From contig NZ_LT670849.1 of NCBI RefSeq assembly GCF_900142985.1, forward strand, positions 7,270,501-7,334,500: a stretch of 64,000 nucleotides of DNA, in the 5' to 3' direction. Below, piece by piece: positions 54,497 to 63,241 of the stretch; the stretch's first letter is position 1; every line of letters starts with the position of its first letter. A program made the position numbers and the translations under genes. This DNA is from Bradyrhizobium erythrophlei. GTDB taxonomy: Bacteria; Pseudomonadota; Alphaproteobacteria; Rhizobiales; Xanthobacteraceae. The notes beneath the pieces were generated by a model that made no database searches, was not told where the DNA came from, and was given only the letters and a program-made list of their open reading frames with translations.

Positions 54497-55432
54497 CGCG
54501 TCTTTCGCCGCACCGATATCGCCGGGCCCGCCGACGGGAACGCCGACGGCGCCTTCTGCAATGCGCTTGACGAGGCCGCTCAGCACCTTGCCAGCGCCGA
54601 TTTCGAAAAACCTGTTAACACCGTGGCCAGCCATATACGCAACCGACTCGCGCCAGCGCACCGTGCCGGTGACCTGCTCGACCAGCCGGCGGCGGATCTC
54701 ATCGGGATCGGTGATCGGCGAGGCCAACACGTTCGACACCACGGGCGCTGCGGGCGGTTTGATGGCGACGCCGGCTAGTGCCTGCGCCATCGCATCCGCT
54801 GCCGGCTGCATCAGACGGCAATGAAACGGCGCGGAAACCGGCAGGAGCATCGCGCGCTTGGCGCCTTTCGTCTTGGCGATTTCAACCGCCCGCTCGACCG
54901 CCCCCTTGTCGCCGGAAACAACCACCTGACCGCCGCCATTGTCGTTGGCAGCCTGGCAAACCAGCCCTTGCGCGGCTTCCTCGGCAACGGCGACCGCGGT
55001 CTCGTAGTCGAGGCCCAGCAAAGCGGCCATGGCGCCGACGCCGACCGGCACCGCCTTCTGCATCGCAAGCCCACGCGTGCGCAGCAGACGCGCGGTATCG
55101 CCGATGGCAAGGCTTCCGGCTGCGGCAAGCGCCGAATATTCGCCGAGCGAATGGCCCGCGACGAAGGCTGCGTGCTTGGCAACCGAGAAGCCGGCCTCGC
55201 TTTCCAGCACACGCATGGTGGCGAGCGAGACCGCCATCAGCGCCGGCTGGGCATTTTCCGTCAGCTGCAAGGTCTCGCCTGGACCGTCCCAGATGATGTT
55301 CGTCAGCTTCTCACCAAGCGCCGCATCGACCTCGTCGAATACCGCACGCGCCGCCGGAAAAGCCTCCGCCAGCGCCTTGCCCATACCGACCGCCTGGGAA
55401 CCCTGACCCGGAAAGGTGAATGCTGTCGTCAT
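54485..55432 (-). CDS. fabD: Malonyl-CoA:ACP transacylase
   Basis: 315 residues. FPGQGSQAVGMGKAL and the nucleophile elbow GHSLGEYSALAAAG are intact, with His in the later SAPFHCRLM. FabD loads malonyl onto ACP. It is the promoter-proximal gene of this fab series. Oddity: its last three residues (Leu-Val-Val) and TGA stop are encoded by repeat R8, so the natural C-terminus was altered by the insertion. Confidence 0.95.
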   Translation of the reverse strand: MTTAFTFPGQGSQAVGMGKALAEAFPAARAVFDEVDAALGEKLTNIIWDGPGETLQLTENAQPALMAVSLATMRVLESEAGFSVAKHAAFVAGHSLGEYSALAAAGSLAIGDTARLLRTRGLAMQKAVPVGVGAMAALLGLDYETAVAVAEEAAQGLVCQAANDNGGGQVVVSGDKGAVERAVEIAKTKGAKRAMLLPVSAPFHCRLMQPAADAMAQALAGVAIKPPAAPVVSNVLASPITDPDEIRRRLVEQVTGTVRWRESVAYMAGHGVNRFFEIGAGKVLSGLVKRIAEGAVGVPVGGPGDIGAAKDALVV

Positions 55433-55653
55433 ACGTGTCCTCGAACGTTCCTCCCGTCGCCCCCACTCAAAGGCGGGTATCGCGGAATATATTTATTTTT
55501 CAATATCTTACGAGAGATTTTGAAACCACCATGGTGCGCCAAGCCGCCGCTTGCGCCCGCAAGACCGCCGAAAGACACCGCGGGAGCCTTCCCTGTCAAG
55601 CAGAGAGGCTTGATCCGACTCGGCGCCAAGGACAGCTCTGTGGCGGCTTTCCC

Positions 55654-55681
55654 TTGCCAGCGCGCCCAAAATGCTTATAAC
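55654..55681 (+). promoter_or_regulatory. Predicted housekeeping promoter of the rpsF operon
   Basis: TTGCCA, 16 bases, TATAAC: a good -35/-10 pair in the divergent region. The start would be near 55688, giving a leader of about 185 nt before rpsF. The spacing is slightly short but acceptable. Confidence 0.55.
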
Positions 55682-55818
55682 GCGGCGATCCGTGGATCCC
55701 GGCCGGGAGCTGAACGGACGGTCTCAGCAATATCACCTCCGGTGTTTTGATGTGGCAGGGCCAGTCGGCCCGTCGTCCCGTGCTTCCGCCTTCTGAGCTT
55801 ATCCCGAGTCCTTTCCGA

Positions 55819-55847
55819 AGGTCTCGAAGGGCTTGCCGCCGGGACCT
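55819..55847 (+). promoter_or_regulatory. Possible S6:S18 autoregulatory hairpin in the rpsF leader
   Basis: AGGTCTC pairs with GGGACCT (one G-T) around a loop containing GCCGCC, 26 bp before the rpsF ATG. Known S6:S18 leaders carry a bulged CCG mimicking the 16S site. Placement fits; the fold is only hand-drawn. Confidence 0.3.
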
Positions 55848-55872
55848 GCGCTAACACAAGGAAAGGACATCC

Positions 55873-56340
55873 ATGCCTCTTTATGAGCATGTTTTTCTCG
55901 CGCGTCAGGATGCGAGCACCCAGCAGGTCGAAGAACTGACCGCCCAGATGACCGGCATCGTCGAACAGGCCGGCGGCAAGGTCTCCAAGACCGAGAACTG
56001 GGGCGTGCGGTCGCTGACCTATCGCATGAACAAGAATCGCAAGGCGCACTTCGTGCTGCTCAACATCGACGCGCCCTCGGCGGCCGTCTCCGAGATCGAG
56101 CGCCAGGAGCGGATCAGCGAAGACGTGATCCGTTACCTCACCGTTCGCGTCGAAGAGCTTGAGGAAGGCCCCTCGGCCATGATGCGCAAGGCCGATCGCG
56201 ACCGTGAACGCGACGACCGTGGCGGCGGTTTCCGCGGCGAGCGCGACGGTGGATTCCGGGGCGATCGCGACGGTGGTTTCCGGGGTGATCGCGGCCCGCG
56301 CCGCCCCCGCGACGATGCTGAAACTGCGGACGAGGAGTAA
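55873..56340 (+). CDS. rpsF: 30S ribosomal protein S6
   Basis: 155 residues. It opens [13 protein letters not shown] and has the S6 core to about residue 100 ([20 protein letters not shown]). The C-terminal 55 residues are an acidic/basic extension with [12 protein letters not shown] repeats, encoded by three 24-bp tandem units. S6 binds S18 in the 30S platform. AAGGAAAGGAC precedes the ATG. It is the first gene of rpsF-rpsR. Confidence 0.96.
   Translation: MPLYEHVFLARQDASTQQVEELTAQMTGIVEQAGGKVSKTENWGVRSLTYRMNKNRKAHFVLLNIDAPSAAVSEIERQERISEDVIRYLTVRVEELEEGPSAMMRKADRDRERDDRGGGFRGERDGGFRGDRDGGFRGDRGPRRPRDDAETADEE
56224..56295 (+). repeat. Three 24-bp tandem repeats inside rpsF
   Basis: Units at 56224, 56248 and 56272 encode variants of GGFRGERD / GGFRGDRD in frame. 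Unit length is a multiple of three, so copy number can change without frameshift. Differences are mostly at third positions. Confidence 0.8.
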
Positions 56341-56345
56341 GAACA

Positions 56346-56585
56346 ATGGCTGAAGCTGGTGCACGCCGTCCGTTTTTCCGCCGCCGCAAGACCTGCCCGT
56401 TCACGGGTCCGAATGCGCCGAAGATCGACTACAAGGATTCCAAGCTGCTGATGCGTTACGTTTCCGAGCGCGGCAAGATCGTGCCGAGCCGCATCACCGC
56501 GGTTTCCGCCAAGAAGCAGCGCGAACTCGCGCGCGCCATCAAGCGCTCGCGTTTCCTCGGTCTGCTTCCGTACGTCATTCGCTAA
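56346..56585 (+). CDS. rpsR: 30S ribosomal protein S18
   Basis: 79 residues. [15 protein letters not shown] at the start and the basic helix [20 protein letters not shown] match S18. It lies five bases after rpsF, translationally linked, and is followed by a strong terminator. S18 pairs with S6 on the platform. Confidence 0.97.
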   Translation: MAEAGARRPFFRRRKTCPFTGPNAPKIDYKDSKLLMRYVSERGKIVPSRITAVSAKKQRELARAIKRSRFLGLLPYVIR

Positions 56586-56595
56586 GACGACTTTC

Positions 56596-56632
56596 GATCC
56601 GCGGCCGCACAGGCCGCGGATCTTTACTTTTC
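56596..56632 (+). terminator. Intrinsic terminator after rpsR
   Basis: GATCCGCGGCC and GGCCGCGGATC form an 11-bp perfect stem with a five-base loop, followed by TTTACTTTTC. It lies ten bases after the rpsR stop, so DUF2232 and rplI are probably transcribed in part from another promoter or by read-through. Confidence 0.85.
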
Positions 56633-56715
56633 ACTCATAAGGCTTCCGGGTCGTCCGGTCGCCGATGGTTGGGGTCGAAGAGACCTCTAACCGCTCGAAG
56701 GGGGCGGGACAGCTG

Positions 56716-57666
56716 ATGATCGCAGCCATGGCAATAGCGCTGGCAGCCGGCCTTGCGTCGGCCTTGATGTTCGCCTCGATCACCTCTGGTGCGGCGATCT
56801 CGCTGCTGTTGATCATTCTCGCTCCGCTGCCGCTGATGGTGGTAGGACTGGGCTGGGGCGCCGCCACCGCGGCTATCGGCGGCGGTGCCGCGACAGTCCT
56901 TATCGCCGCTTTGTTCGGTCTTCCCTACTCTATTGCGTTCGTATTGGTGAACGTGCTGCCGGCCTGGTGGCTGGCTCATCTCATCCTGCTGGCGCGTCCG
57001 CACCACAACGCTGCCGGCGATCCGGATGACGCGCTGGAATGGTATCCGGTCGGACGCATTCTGATTTGGATCGTGATCTTTGCAACCATTGTCACGGCCG
57101 CCACGCTGCTCACGATGGGCGGCGATGCCGCGACCATCCAAAAGACGCTCCGCACCGGCTGGGTCGAACTTGTGGAAGCTACCGGTCTTGTGCTGAACGA
57201 TTCCACGCTCGATGCGCTGGTGCTGATCGCGCCCATCGGCGCGGAGATTACCGCGGTCGCGATGTTGACCATCAACCTGTGGCTTGCTGCGAAAATTGCC
57301 GCGACGTCGGGACGATTGCATCGGCCGTGGCCGGATCTGAAAAGCACCACGCTGCCGATGACGGCGATCGCCGTGCTCTTTGCGGCGATCGTCTGCAGTT
57401 TTGCCGGCGGCTTGCTCGCCATCATGGCGCAGGTGCTGACGTCCGGTCTGTCGATGGCCTATGCAATGACGGGCTTTGCCGTGCTGCACACGCTTACGCT
57501 TGCCATGAAAAGCCGCGCGTTGTGGCTCGGTTGCGTCTACGCAGTGGTGGCAGGCTTCGCCTGGGCTCTGCTGGCGATCGCCTTGCTCGGATTGGCCGAC
57601 GCCGTGTTCGGATTTCGCGAACGCTACTTGCGCAGCCGGTCACCGCCGCCGCTTCCCAAATCCTGA
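56716..57666 (+). CDS. DUF2232 membrane protein
   Basis: 316 residues with eight or so helices. The N-terminal MIAAMAIALAAGLASALMF and the conserved loop LVNVLPAWWLAHLILLARP agree with DUF2232, a family found between rpsR and rplI in alphaproteobacteria. Function is unknown. The frame is open from 56665; the ATG at 56716 fits homologues and has a G-rich stretch before it, but the choice is uncertain. The gene lies after the rpsR terminator and 42 bp before rplI. Confidence 0.8.
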   Translation: MIAAMAIALAAGLASALMFASITSGAAISLLLIILAPLPLMVVGLGWGAATAAIGGGAATVLIAALFGLPYSIAFVLVNVLPAWWLAHLILLARPHHNAAGDPDDALEWYPVGRILIWIVIFATIVTAATLLTMGGDAATIQKTLRTGWVELVEATGLVLNDSTLDALVLIAPIGAEITAVAMLTINLWLAAKIAATSGRLHRPWPDLKSTTLPMTAIAVLFAAIVCSFAGGLLAIMAQVLTSGLSMAYAMTGFAVLHTLTLAMKSRALWLGCVYAVVAGFAWALLAIALLGLADAVFGFRERYLRSRSPPPLPKS

Positions 57667-57708
57667 AAACTGAAACTTGAATCCCGAACAACTTGAAAGG
57701 AAACCAAT

Positions 57709-58311
57709 ATGGAAGTCATTTTGCTGGAACGTGTTGCCAAGCTCGGCCAGATGGGCGAGGTCGTTCGCGTCAAGGACGGATTTGCCCGCAACTTCTTGCT
57801 CAAGCGCGGCAAGGCGCTGCGCGCCACTGCGGACAATCGCGCCAAGTACGACGGCATGAAGGCTGAACTCGAGGCCAACAACGTTCAGGCCAAGGGCGAA
57901 GCGAGCAAGATCGCCGCCAAGGTCGAGGGACGCGATGTCGTCATCATCCGCCAGGCGTCCGAATCCGGCCAATTGTTCGGCTCGGTGTCAGTGCGTGACA
58001 TCGTCGCCGCGCTCGCCGCCGACGGCATCACCGTGTCCAAGCCGCAGGTCTGGCTCGATGCGCCGATCAAGACGATCGGTCAGCAGAAGGTGACGATCGC
58101 GGTACACCCCGAAGTCGAAGCCACGATCTCGGTGACGGTGGCGCGCAATGCCGATGAGGCCGCTCGCATCAAGCGCGGTGAGGATATCTCCACGCGCCAG
58201 GAAGATCGGGATGCGGCCGCCGAAGCCATCGCGGCCGCCGGCGAATTCTTCGATCCCGAAGCCCTTCCGACCGAACTGGCGCCGGAGGCGGCTCCTGCGG
58301 CGGAAGAGTAA
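57709..58311 (+). CDS. rplI: 50S ribosomal protein L9
   Basis: 200 residues. [19 protein letters not shown] and [15 protein letters not shown] are the L9 N-terminal domain; a connecting helix and the C-terminal domain ([13 protein letters not shown]) follow. The alphaproteobacterial tail (about 150-200, acidic) is longer than in E. coli. AAAGGAAACC lies before the ATG. Its terminator has been split by the IS1182-family insertion. Confidence 0.96.
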   Translation: MEVILLERVAKLGQMGEVVRVKDGFARNFLLKRGKALRATADNRAKYDGMKAELEANNVQAKGEASKIAAKVEGRDVVIIRQASESGQLFGSVSVRDIVAALAADGITVSKPQVWLDAPIKTIGQQKVTIAVHPEVEATISVTVARNADEAARIKRGEDISTRQEDRDAAAEAIAAAGEFFDPEALPTELAPEAAPAAEE

Positions 58312-58340
58312 GCTTTCCGCTTGGTCTTTGCAGATACGAC

Positions 58341-58353
58341 AAAGCCCGGCCGA
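58341..58353 (+). terminator. Left arm of the split rplI terminator
   Basis: AAAGCCCGGCCGA is the left arm of a stem whose right arm TCGGCCGGGCTTT, with the T-tract, lies at 59897-59909, beyond the IS. Joined, they form a 13-bp stem with a five-base loop. The terminator can no longer fold in short transcripts. Confidence 0.85.
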
Positions 58354-58372
58354 AATCAGGCTGTGTGGAAAC

Positions 58373-58411
58373 GAGAGGCTGCGGTGATCCGGGGCCTCTT
58401 TTTTAATTTTT
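58373..58411 (+). terminator. Terminator-like hairpin in the IS left end
   Basis: AGAGGC and GCCTCT pair around a 14-base loop, followed by TTTTTTAATTTTT. On the + strand it lies about 60 bp after the rplI stop and could replace the lost terminator. The stem is short, so efficiency is uncertain. Confidence 0.5.
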
Positions 58412-58415
58412 AGGG

Positions 58416-59828
58416 TCAGGCGAGCCTAATCTTGAGGCTTTGCGAGCCGATGAGATTGATGACCCGCATGATGTTGTAGACAAGAACGCTGAGGGCGGCT
58501 TCAGTCTTGACGTTGGTAAGGCCTCGGGTGAGGAACCTGCCGCCAGCCGTCATCCGCTTGATGGTTCCGAACGGGTGTTCAGCCGCGCATCGCCGCTGCC
58601 GCATGAGGTGTGGATCGGCTTCGACGCGGGCATTCATGCGTTGAAGCGCGTCCTCGTAAAGGTGTCTTTGAACGAAGCGGCGCTCGACGCGGGTGCATCT
58701 CGGCTTGAGCGCGCAACCCGAACAATCGTCGGCGATATACAAGACGCTCTGCTTTCTGGTGAGGATTTGCTTGCGCACCAGTGTTCGGGCCGCCGGACAA
58801 CGAAAACTGTCGGTTTGCGGCTCATAGATGAAGGCCGTGCGGTCGAAGAAGTCGCCTTGATTGTTGACGGCCCGGTTCGCTGGCACACAAGGCGTGATGC
58901 CATCGTTCTCGCAGGCTGCCGCGTCTGCTCCGTTCGAATAGCCAGCGTCCGCCACCACCGTGAGCGTATCGGCCGCCACCGCATCCTTCGTCGCCTTGGC
59001 CATCGGATGGAGCAGCCGGTTGTCGGTGGGTTCGGTTGTAACCTCATGGTGGACGATCAGCCCCGTCGCAGCATCGACCGCCGTCTGGACATTGTAGGAA
59101 GGAGGCTTGGAGCCTGCCCCTTTACCCATCGGCCGCGCATCGAGCTCACCTTCTACAAGACTAGTCCGATCTTCCGCCTTAAGTCGCGCCGCCAGAGCAT
59201 CAAGGTCGGTGCGGCGTGCCCTGAGAGCCTGGAGAGCCGCAGCCGTTTGTTCCGCATCGCTATCGGCCCGCTCGCCCGCATCGATGCTGTCGAGGTTGGC
59301 AAGATAAGCCGCGATCTGTTGATCGATCCGGCCGGCCTCTTCGGCGACCTTGCGTTCGCCCATAATCCGCTTGGCGCTCGCCACCGCCCGGAACTTCGAA
59401 CCGTCGAGGGCCACCAGACGGGCCGCAAATAGTCCTTGCTCGCGGCAGAACAGCACGAAGGCCCGGCATGCCCCTACGATCCCGGCTGCATTGTCCCGCC
59501 GAAAGTCCGCAATTGTTTTGAAGTCGGGGGCAAGCCGCCCCAACAGCCACATCAGTTCGACATTGCGCCGGCACTCGCGTTCCAGCTTGCGGCTCGAACG
59601 AACCTCGTTGAGGTACCCGTAGATATAGAGCTTCAGAAGATCGCGCGGGTCATAGCCGGGCCGCCCGGTCGCCGCCGGTGTCGCTCGAACCAAGCCGAGC
59701 CCGAACATATCGAGACCTTCAACAAAGGCATCGATTACCCGCACCGCCGCATCAGCGGCAACGTAATCATCGATCCGTGCCGGCAAAAAACTCGCCTGGT
59801 TACGGTCCCCACCTCGAATGTAGCGCAT
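58416..59828 (-). CDS. IS1182 family transposase
   Basis: 470 residues, intact. The N-terminus RYIRGGDRNQASFLPARIDD and GRPGYDPRDLLKLYIYGYLN are typical of the family. The DDE residues are seen in VALDGSKFRAV, VVADAGYSNGAD and AAEHPFGTIKRM; a CxxC zinc pair lies in DDCSGCALKPRC. The enzyme moves the surrounding 1.5-kb element. No Shine-Dalgarno is evident: a terminator-like hairpin ends just before the ATG. Confidence 0.93.
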   Translation of the reverse strand: MRYIRGGDRNQASFLPARIDDYVAADAAVRVIDAFVEGLDMFGLGLVRATPAATGRPGYDPRDLLKLYIYGYLNEVRSSRKLERECRRNVELMWLLGRLAPDFKTIADFRRDNAAGIVGACRAFVLFCREQGLFAARLVALDGSKFRAVASAKRIMGERKVAEEAGRIDQQIAAYLANLDSIDAGERADSDAEQTAAALQALRARRTDLDALAARLKAEDRTSLVEGELDARPMGKGAGSKPPSYNVQTAVDAATGLIVHHEVTTEPTDNRLLHPMAKATKDAVAADTLTVVADAGYSNGADAAACENDGITPCVPANRAVNNQGDFFDRTAFIYEPQTDSFRCPAARTLVRKQILTRKQSVLYIADDCSGCALKPRCTRVERRFVQRHLYEDALQRMNARVEADPHLMRQRRCAAEHPFGTIKRMTAGGRFLTRGLTNVKTEAALSVLVYNIMRVINLIGSQSLKIRLA

Positions 59829-59829
59829 G

Positions 59830-59858
59830 AAAAAGGCCGCATCATTAATGATGCGGCC
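59830..59858 (-). terminator. Terminator-like hairpin abutting the transposase start
   Basis: A perfect 24-bp palindrome (arms GGCCGCATCATT/AATGATGCGGCC) followed on the minus strand by TTTTTC and then the ATG. It would stop transcripts entering from outside and hide the translation start. Such shielding is known in principle for insertion sequences. Confidence 0.7.
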
Positions 59859-59896
59859 TCTCTATCTGATTTGCCCCAGTTCTCACACAGCCTGGC

Positions 59897-59909
59897 TCGG
59901 CCGGGCTTT
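59897..59909 (+). terminator. Right arm of the split rplI terminator
   Basis: TCGGCCGGGCTTT followed by TAT: the complement of the arm at 58341-58353, now separated from it by the IS. Confidence 0.85.
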
Positions 59910-59933
59910 TATCTTGGTGAATTCTTCTGACAG

Positions 59934-60947
59934 CTAGCGGGAGATCGGCGGCGCTGGCGGTCCCGATGGCGGAGACGGCGGCGCCGAAGCCGTCACGGCC
60001 GGTGGTTCGGAAACAACCGGGGCTTTCGGTTGGGCCAACGTCGGCTGCGGCGCGGCCGGTTCAGATGAACCGCCGGAGCCGGCAACCGGCGCAGGAGGCG
60101 GGGCAGGCGTGGAGGCCGCAGCCGGTTGCGTTGATGGTGCGGCCGGTGCCGGTTCGCGGCGTACCACGGGCTTGTCGCTCGCGCCCGGGTCCTTTGGCGT
60201 CTCGATCTTGACCTCGTTGGATTTGGCGTCGGCGTCGGGTTTGGCACGCTCCGCCGTGCCCGTTTCGACACGGGGTGCCTCAAGCCGTGCCTTGTCCTCG
60301 GCAGTCGGCTCGGACTTGGCCGATTCTGCCTTGGGCGGCTCCATCCTGGCGGGTTCATTGGCCATCGGTGGCTCGTCGGCGCCGGGCTGACCTGGCCTGC
60401 CGGACCGCTTGAGCCTGCGGCCATCGGGGCCGCGTTCTACCGCCGCCTGGGGCGGCGGGGTCCTCGCCTCGTCTGAAGGCTCTCCCTGACGGCCCAAGCG
60501 CTTGCGGGACTGTCGCCCGCCTTCGCCTGGCGCGGCGGCATCATCCGGCCGCGCGACTTCCTGGGGTGGTGCGTTGCGATTCTTGCGGCCCTGGCGATCG
60601 GCCTGGTCGCTGCCGCCCTGCCCTTGCTTGTCCGCGCCCGGTTTGTCCGAGCCCTGCTTGGCCTGTTTGGCGTCGCTGGCGCCATTGGAAATCAGGTAGG
60701 AGGAGAGCTGCGAAGCCATGTCGCCGCTGGTCGTATAGTGCTCGCGCAGGAAACCCGGCAGCGATCCGGGCGAAACCGTCTTCAGGAGGCCCCGCGGAGA
60801 CTTGTGGCAGGCGGTACAGGTGCCCGCGAAGAGTTGGGAAGCGCTTTTGCCGGCCTCGAGATTGGTGGCCTGCGCCAAGGCGGACGAACCCGCAAGGCAA
60901 CCGGCCAAAAACGTGACCGCCGCAAATAAACGCGCTCGGCTCAACAT
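59934..60947 (-). CDS. c-type cytochrome-like protein with long disordered tail
   Basis: 337 residues. A signal peptide ends at ALAQA. Residues 28-100 hold a haem motif CTACH (LFAGTCTACHKSPRGL) and a short helical domain; the possible axial methionine is in SGDMASQL. Residues 110-337 are Pro/Ala/Lys/Glu-rich and disordered. One haem c is expected, attached in the periplasm. Similar proteins occur in Bradyrhizobium without known role. It ends just beyond the IS. Confidence 0.75.
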   Translation of the reverse strand: MLSRARLFAAVTFLAGCLAGSSALAQATNLEAGKSASQLFAGTCTACHKSPRGLLKTVSPGSLPGFLREHYTTSGDMASQLSSYLISNGASDAKQAKQGSDKPGADKQGQGGSDQADRQGRKNRNAPPQEVARPDDAAAPGEGGRQSRKRLGRQGEPSDEARTPPPQAAVERGPDGRRLKRSGRPGQPGADEPPMANEPARMEPPKAESAKSEPTAEDKARLEAPRVETGTAERAKPDADAKSNEVKIETPKDPGASDKPVVRREPAPAAPSTQPAAASTPAPPPAPVAGSGGSSEPAAPQPTLAQPKAPVVSEPPAVTASAPPSPPSGPPAPPISR

Positions 60948-61215
60948 CCCCTAAATCTCCATGCGGAAAGCGCTCAGTGCTCGTTCGAGGGCACCGGAGG
61001 CGTCACCTTTTAGCCGATTATCCCGCGAATGGAAGCGCACTTTAGGCCAAACCACAGGGGCGTCTGTTCCCGGAATATCTGCTTTGTATACAGCGCATTA
61101 GCGCTCCGGCCCTGACCTCTTATATCCTCCATAGGACGGAGGAACCGTTTGGTTCCCAGCACGTCGAATGTGACGAACCAGGTTTGGTTTGCGGGATCGC
61201 TCGTTGGTGGTTTCG

Positions 61216-62466
61216 ATGGACCGTTTGCTGCGTTACTTTCTTCAGGGCTTCATCCGCCGCGGCGCGATAACTTTTACCGCCGCCAACGGAGAGAAATTCA
61301 CCTGCGGCGATGGCACCGGGCCGCACGTCTTCGCTCGCTTTCGGACCGCTAATGCGGAGCGACGGGTTTTGCTCAACCCCGAACTCGCGCTTGGCGAGAT
61401 CTACATGGAAGGCGACTTCATCGTCGAAAACGGCACGATTGCGGACGCACTCGCCATCTTGATGGATCAGCCTCAGGTTTTGCCCGGCTGGGCAAAACCG
61501 CAATGGTGGCTTCGCTATCTGGCAAGGCATCTGCGCCAGTTCAATCCGCGCCGCCGTGCCCGGAACAATGTCGCCCATCACTACGATCTGGACGGCAGGC
61601 TGTATTCGCTCTTTCTCGATTCCGACAAGCAATATAGCTGCGCCTATTTCGAGCAGCCGGGCATGTCGCTTGACGATGCCCAGCTTGCCAAGAAGCGCCA
61701 TATCGCCGCCAAGCTTCTGGTGCGGCCGCGCGACCGCGTGCTCGACATCGGGTCGGGCTGGGGTGGCCTCGGGCTCTATCTGGCCGGGACGGCTGGCGCC
61801 AATGTGACCGGGGTAACGCTATCGACCGAACAATTGCAGGTTTCGAATGCCCGCGCCGCAGAGCGAGACCTGACCCGGTCCGCGAAATTCCTGCTTGAAG
61901 ATTACCGCGACGTTCCGGGCCCCTTCGAACGTATTGTCTCCGTCGGCATGTTCGAACATGTCGGGGTCGACTTCTACGACACCTACTTCAAGCGCTGCGC
62001 CGAACTGCTGACCGACGACGGCATCATGCTGCTTCACTCGATCGGCCGCTCGGAAGGTCCCGACGTCACCAATCCCTGGATTGCGAAGTACATCTTCCCG
62101 GGCGGCTATATCCCGGCGCTGTCGGAGGTACTGCCCTCGATCGAGCGCGCCGGGATGCTCGTGTGCGACATCGAGATCCTGCGGCTGCATTACGCGGAAA
62201 CACTCAAAGCCTGGCGCGAACGCTTCATGGCGCGCCGCGAGGAAGCGGTCCAGCTCTATGACGAACGCTTCGCGCGCATGTGGGAGTTCTATCTTGCCTG
62301 TTCGGAAATGGCCTTCCGCAAGCAGAACCTGATGAACTTCCATGTCCAGCTCACCAAGCGCCAGGGCGTCGTGCCGATCACGCGCGACTACATAACGCGC
62401 GAAGAAGCCAGGCTGCGCCGCTCAGAAATGGGAGACAAGCCGCGTCTGAAAATTGCCGGCGAATAG
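61216..62466 (+). CDS. Cyclopropane-fatty-acyl-phospholipid synthase family methyltransferase
   Basis: 416 residues. NVAHHYDLDGRLYSLFLD, the typical YSCAYFEQPG, and the SAM motif VLDIGSGWGGLGLYLA are present, with FEHVG following. The enzymes add a methylene or methyl from SAM to double bonds of phospholipid acyl chains. The N-terminal 100 residues match the CFA lipid-binding part. ATG at 61216 (MDRLLRYF) is preferred over 61189. Several paralogues are common in Bradyrhizobium. Confidence 0.88.
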   Translation: MDRLLRYFLQGFIRRGAITFTAANGEKFTCGDGTGPHVFARFRTANAERRVLLNPELALGEIYMEGDFIVENGTIADALAILMDQPQVLPGWAKPQWWLRYLARHLRQFNPRRRARNNVAHHYDLDGRLYSLFLDSDKQYSCAYFEQPGMSLDDAQLAKKRHIAAKLLVRPRDRVLDIGSGWGGLGLYLAGTAGANVTGVTLSTEQLQVSNARAAERDLTRSAKFLLEDYRDVPGPFERIVSVGMFEHVGVDFYDTYFKRCAELLTDDGIMLLHSIGRSEGPDVTNPWIAKYIFPGGYIPALSEVLPSIERAGMLVCDIEILRLHYAETLKAWRERFMARREEAVQLYDERFARMWEFYLACSEMAFRKQNLMNFHVQLTKRQGVVPITRDYITREEARLRRSEMGDKPRLKIAGE

Positions 62467-62502
62467 CCCGCTCGAATTGGCCGGGCGAGGCAAGCCCGAC
62501 TA

Positions 62503-62709
62503 CTAATTTTTCAGGCTGAAGCGGGAGCCATAGGCGGGATGAAGCATCGCGGGCTGAGCCAGCCGGGCACGCACGGCATGAAGTTCCAGAGGATCAACTG
62601 GACGCGTCCGCCATTCGGGACGGGAAAACTTTTCCATGGCGACGATCAGCCGCGACAACCATGCCGTCTGGCCATTTGCAGTTCGCCATGTTGGAAGTTG
62701 TTGGCTCAT
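62503..62709 (-). CDS. Hypothetical small basic protein
   Basis: 68 residues starting MSQQLPTWRTANGQTAWLSR. AGGGA lies seven bases before the ATG. The sequence has several Arg and Trp and ends HPAYGSRFSLKN; no signal or membrane part. The open frame reaches 62820. No family known to me. It is convergent with the methyltransferase gene, 36 bp apart. Confidence 0.45.
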   Translation of the reverse strand: MSQQLPTWRTANGQTAWLSRLIVAMEKFSRPEWRTRPVDPLELHAVRARLAQPAMLHPAYGSRFSLKN

Positions 62710-62854
62710 GACTTTCCCTGACCGCATCCCGAAAATCCGTTGCAAAACAACTCCCGACGCCACGCGCTCGTTCCCGGCGATCATGCCAGAAAGAAAATCC
62801 CGGGATGTGATCTGCTTCACAAAGGACTTCGGCGCCCTGCCCTAAATCATCCAA

Positions 62855-62977
62855 ATGGCTGAGAAAACCGTTCCATCATCGCCGGCAGCGCATTCGGACC
62901 TCCGTACCGATTATGCCGTGATCGCCATGGCCATCGGCGCCGCGTTCCTCGCGTTCGTCTATCTCATCCTGATCTGA
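62855..62977 (+). CDS. Possible 40-residue membrane protein
   Basis: MAEKTVPSSPAAHSDLRTDY precedes one hydrophobic helix (AVIAMAIGAAFLAFVYLILI) that runs to the stop. The clean polar-helix split and GC-rich third positions suggest a tail-anchored small protein. No strong ribosome-binding site was found. Confidence 0.45.
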   Translation: MAEKTVPSSPAAHSDLRTDYAVIAMAIGAAFLAFVYLILI

Positions 62978-63241
62978 CGGCCTTTTTCGGCCGGACGCCT
63001 ACCCGTAAGCATTACGTATCGGCCACGCCTTTAGAGGTTCATCCAAATCCCGAAGTTTTTGAGGCGCCGCCCGAACCTGCGGCAAGAAACCGCGTCAAGC
63101 GCCGGCACGACACACTTCGATGATTCCCCAACGCAGATTGTGTGAATCGTGCATAAGGCGGTTTGCCGCTTCCGCTTACCTTAAGAGAGGCGCTTTATCG
63201 CTGCCCCTTATCTGCCAAACTTTCGCGAACACTGACCGCTC

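Larger units (their letters stand above)
55433..55872. other. Divergent promoter region between fabD and rpsF
   Basis: 440 bp. It holds the rpsF promoter (55654-55681) and a leader hairpin (55819-55847) on the plus side. An AT-rich block at 55485-55515 next to fabD may contain its promoter. No gene is convincing, though a frame in 55500-55680 is open. Confidence 0.55.
58357..59894 (-). mobile_element. IS1182-family insertion sequence
   Basis: 1,538 bp with terminal inverted repeats starting CAGGCTGTGTG at both ends (11 bp exact, weaker similarity for ten more). One intact transposase gene fills most of it. No target duplication is visible. Flanks are the two halves of the rplI terminator, so the target was the loop of a hairpin. 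The element looks complete and possibly active. Confidence 0.9.

Noticed and set aside
55500..55680. Open frame in the fabD-rpsF divergent region
   Set aside because: It runs through the predicted rpsF promoter and an AT-rich block, with no ribosome-binding site or recognisable domain.
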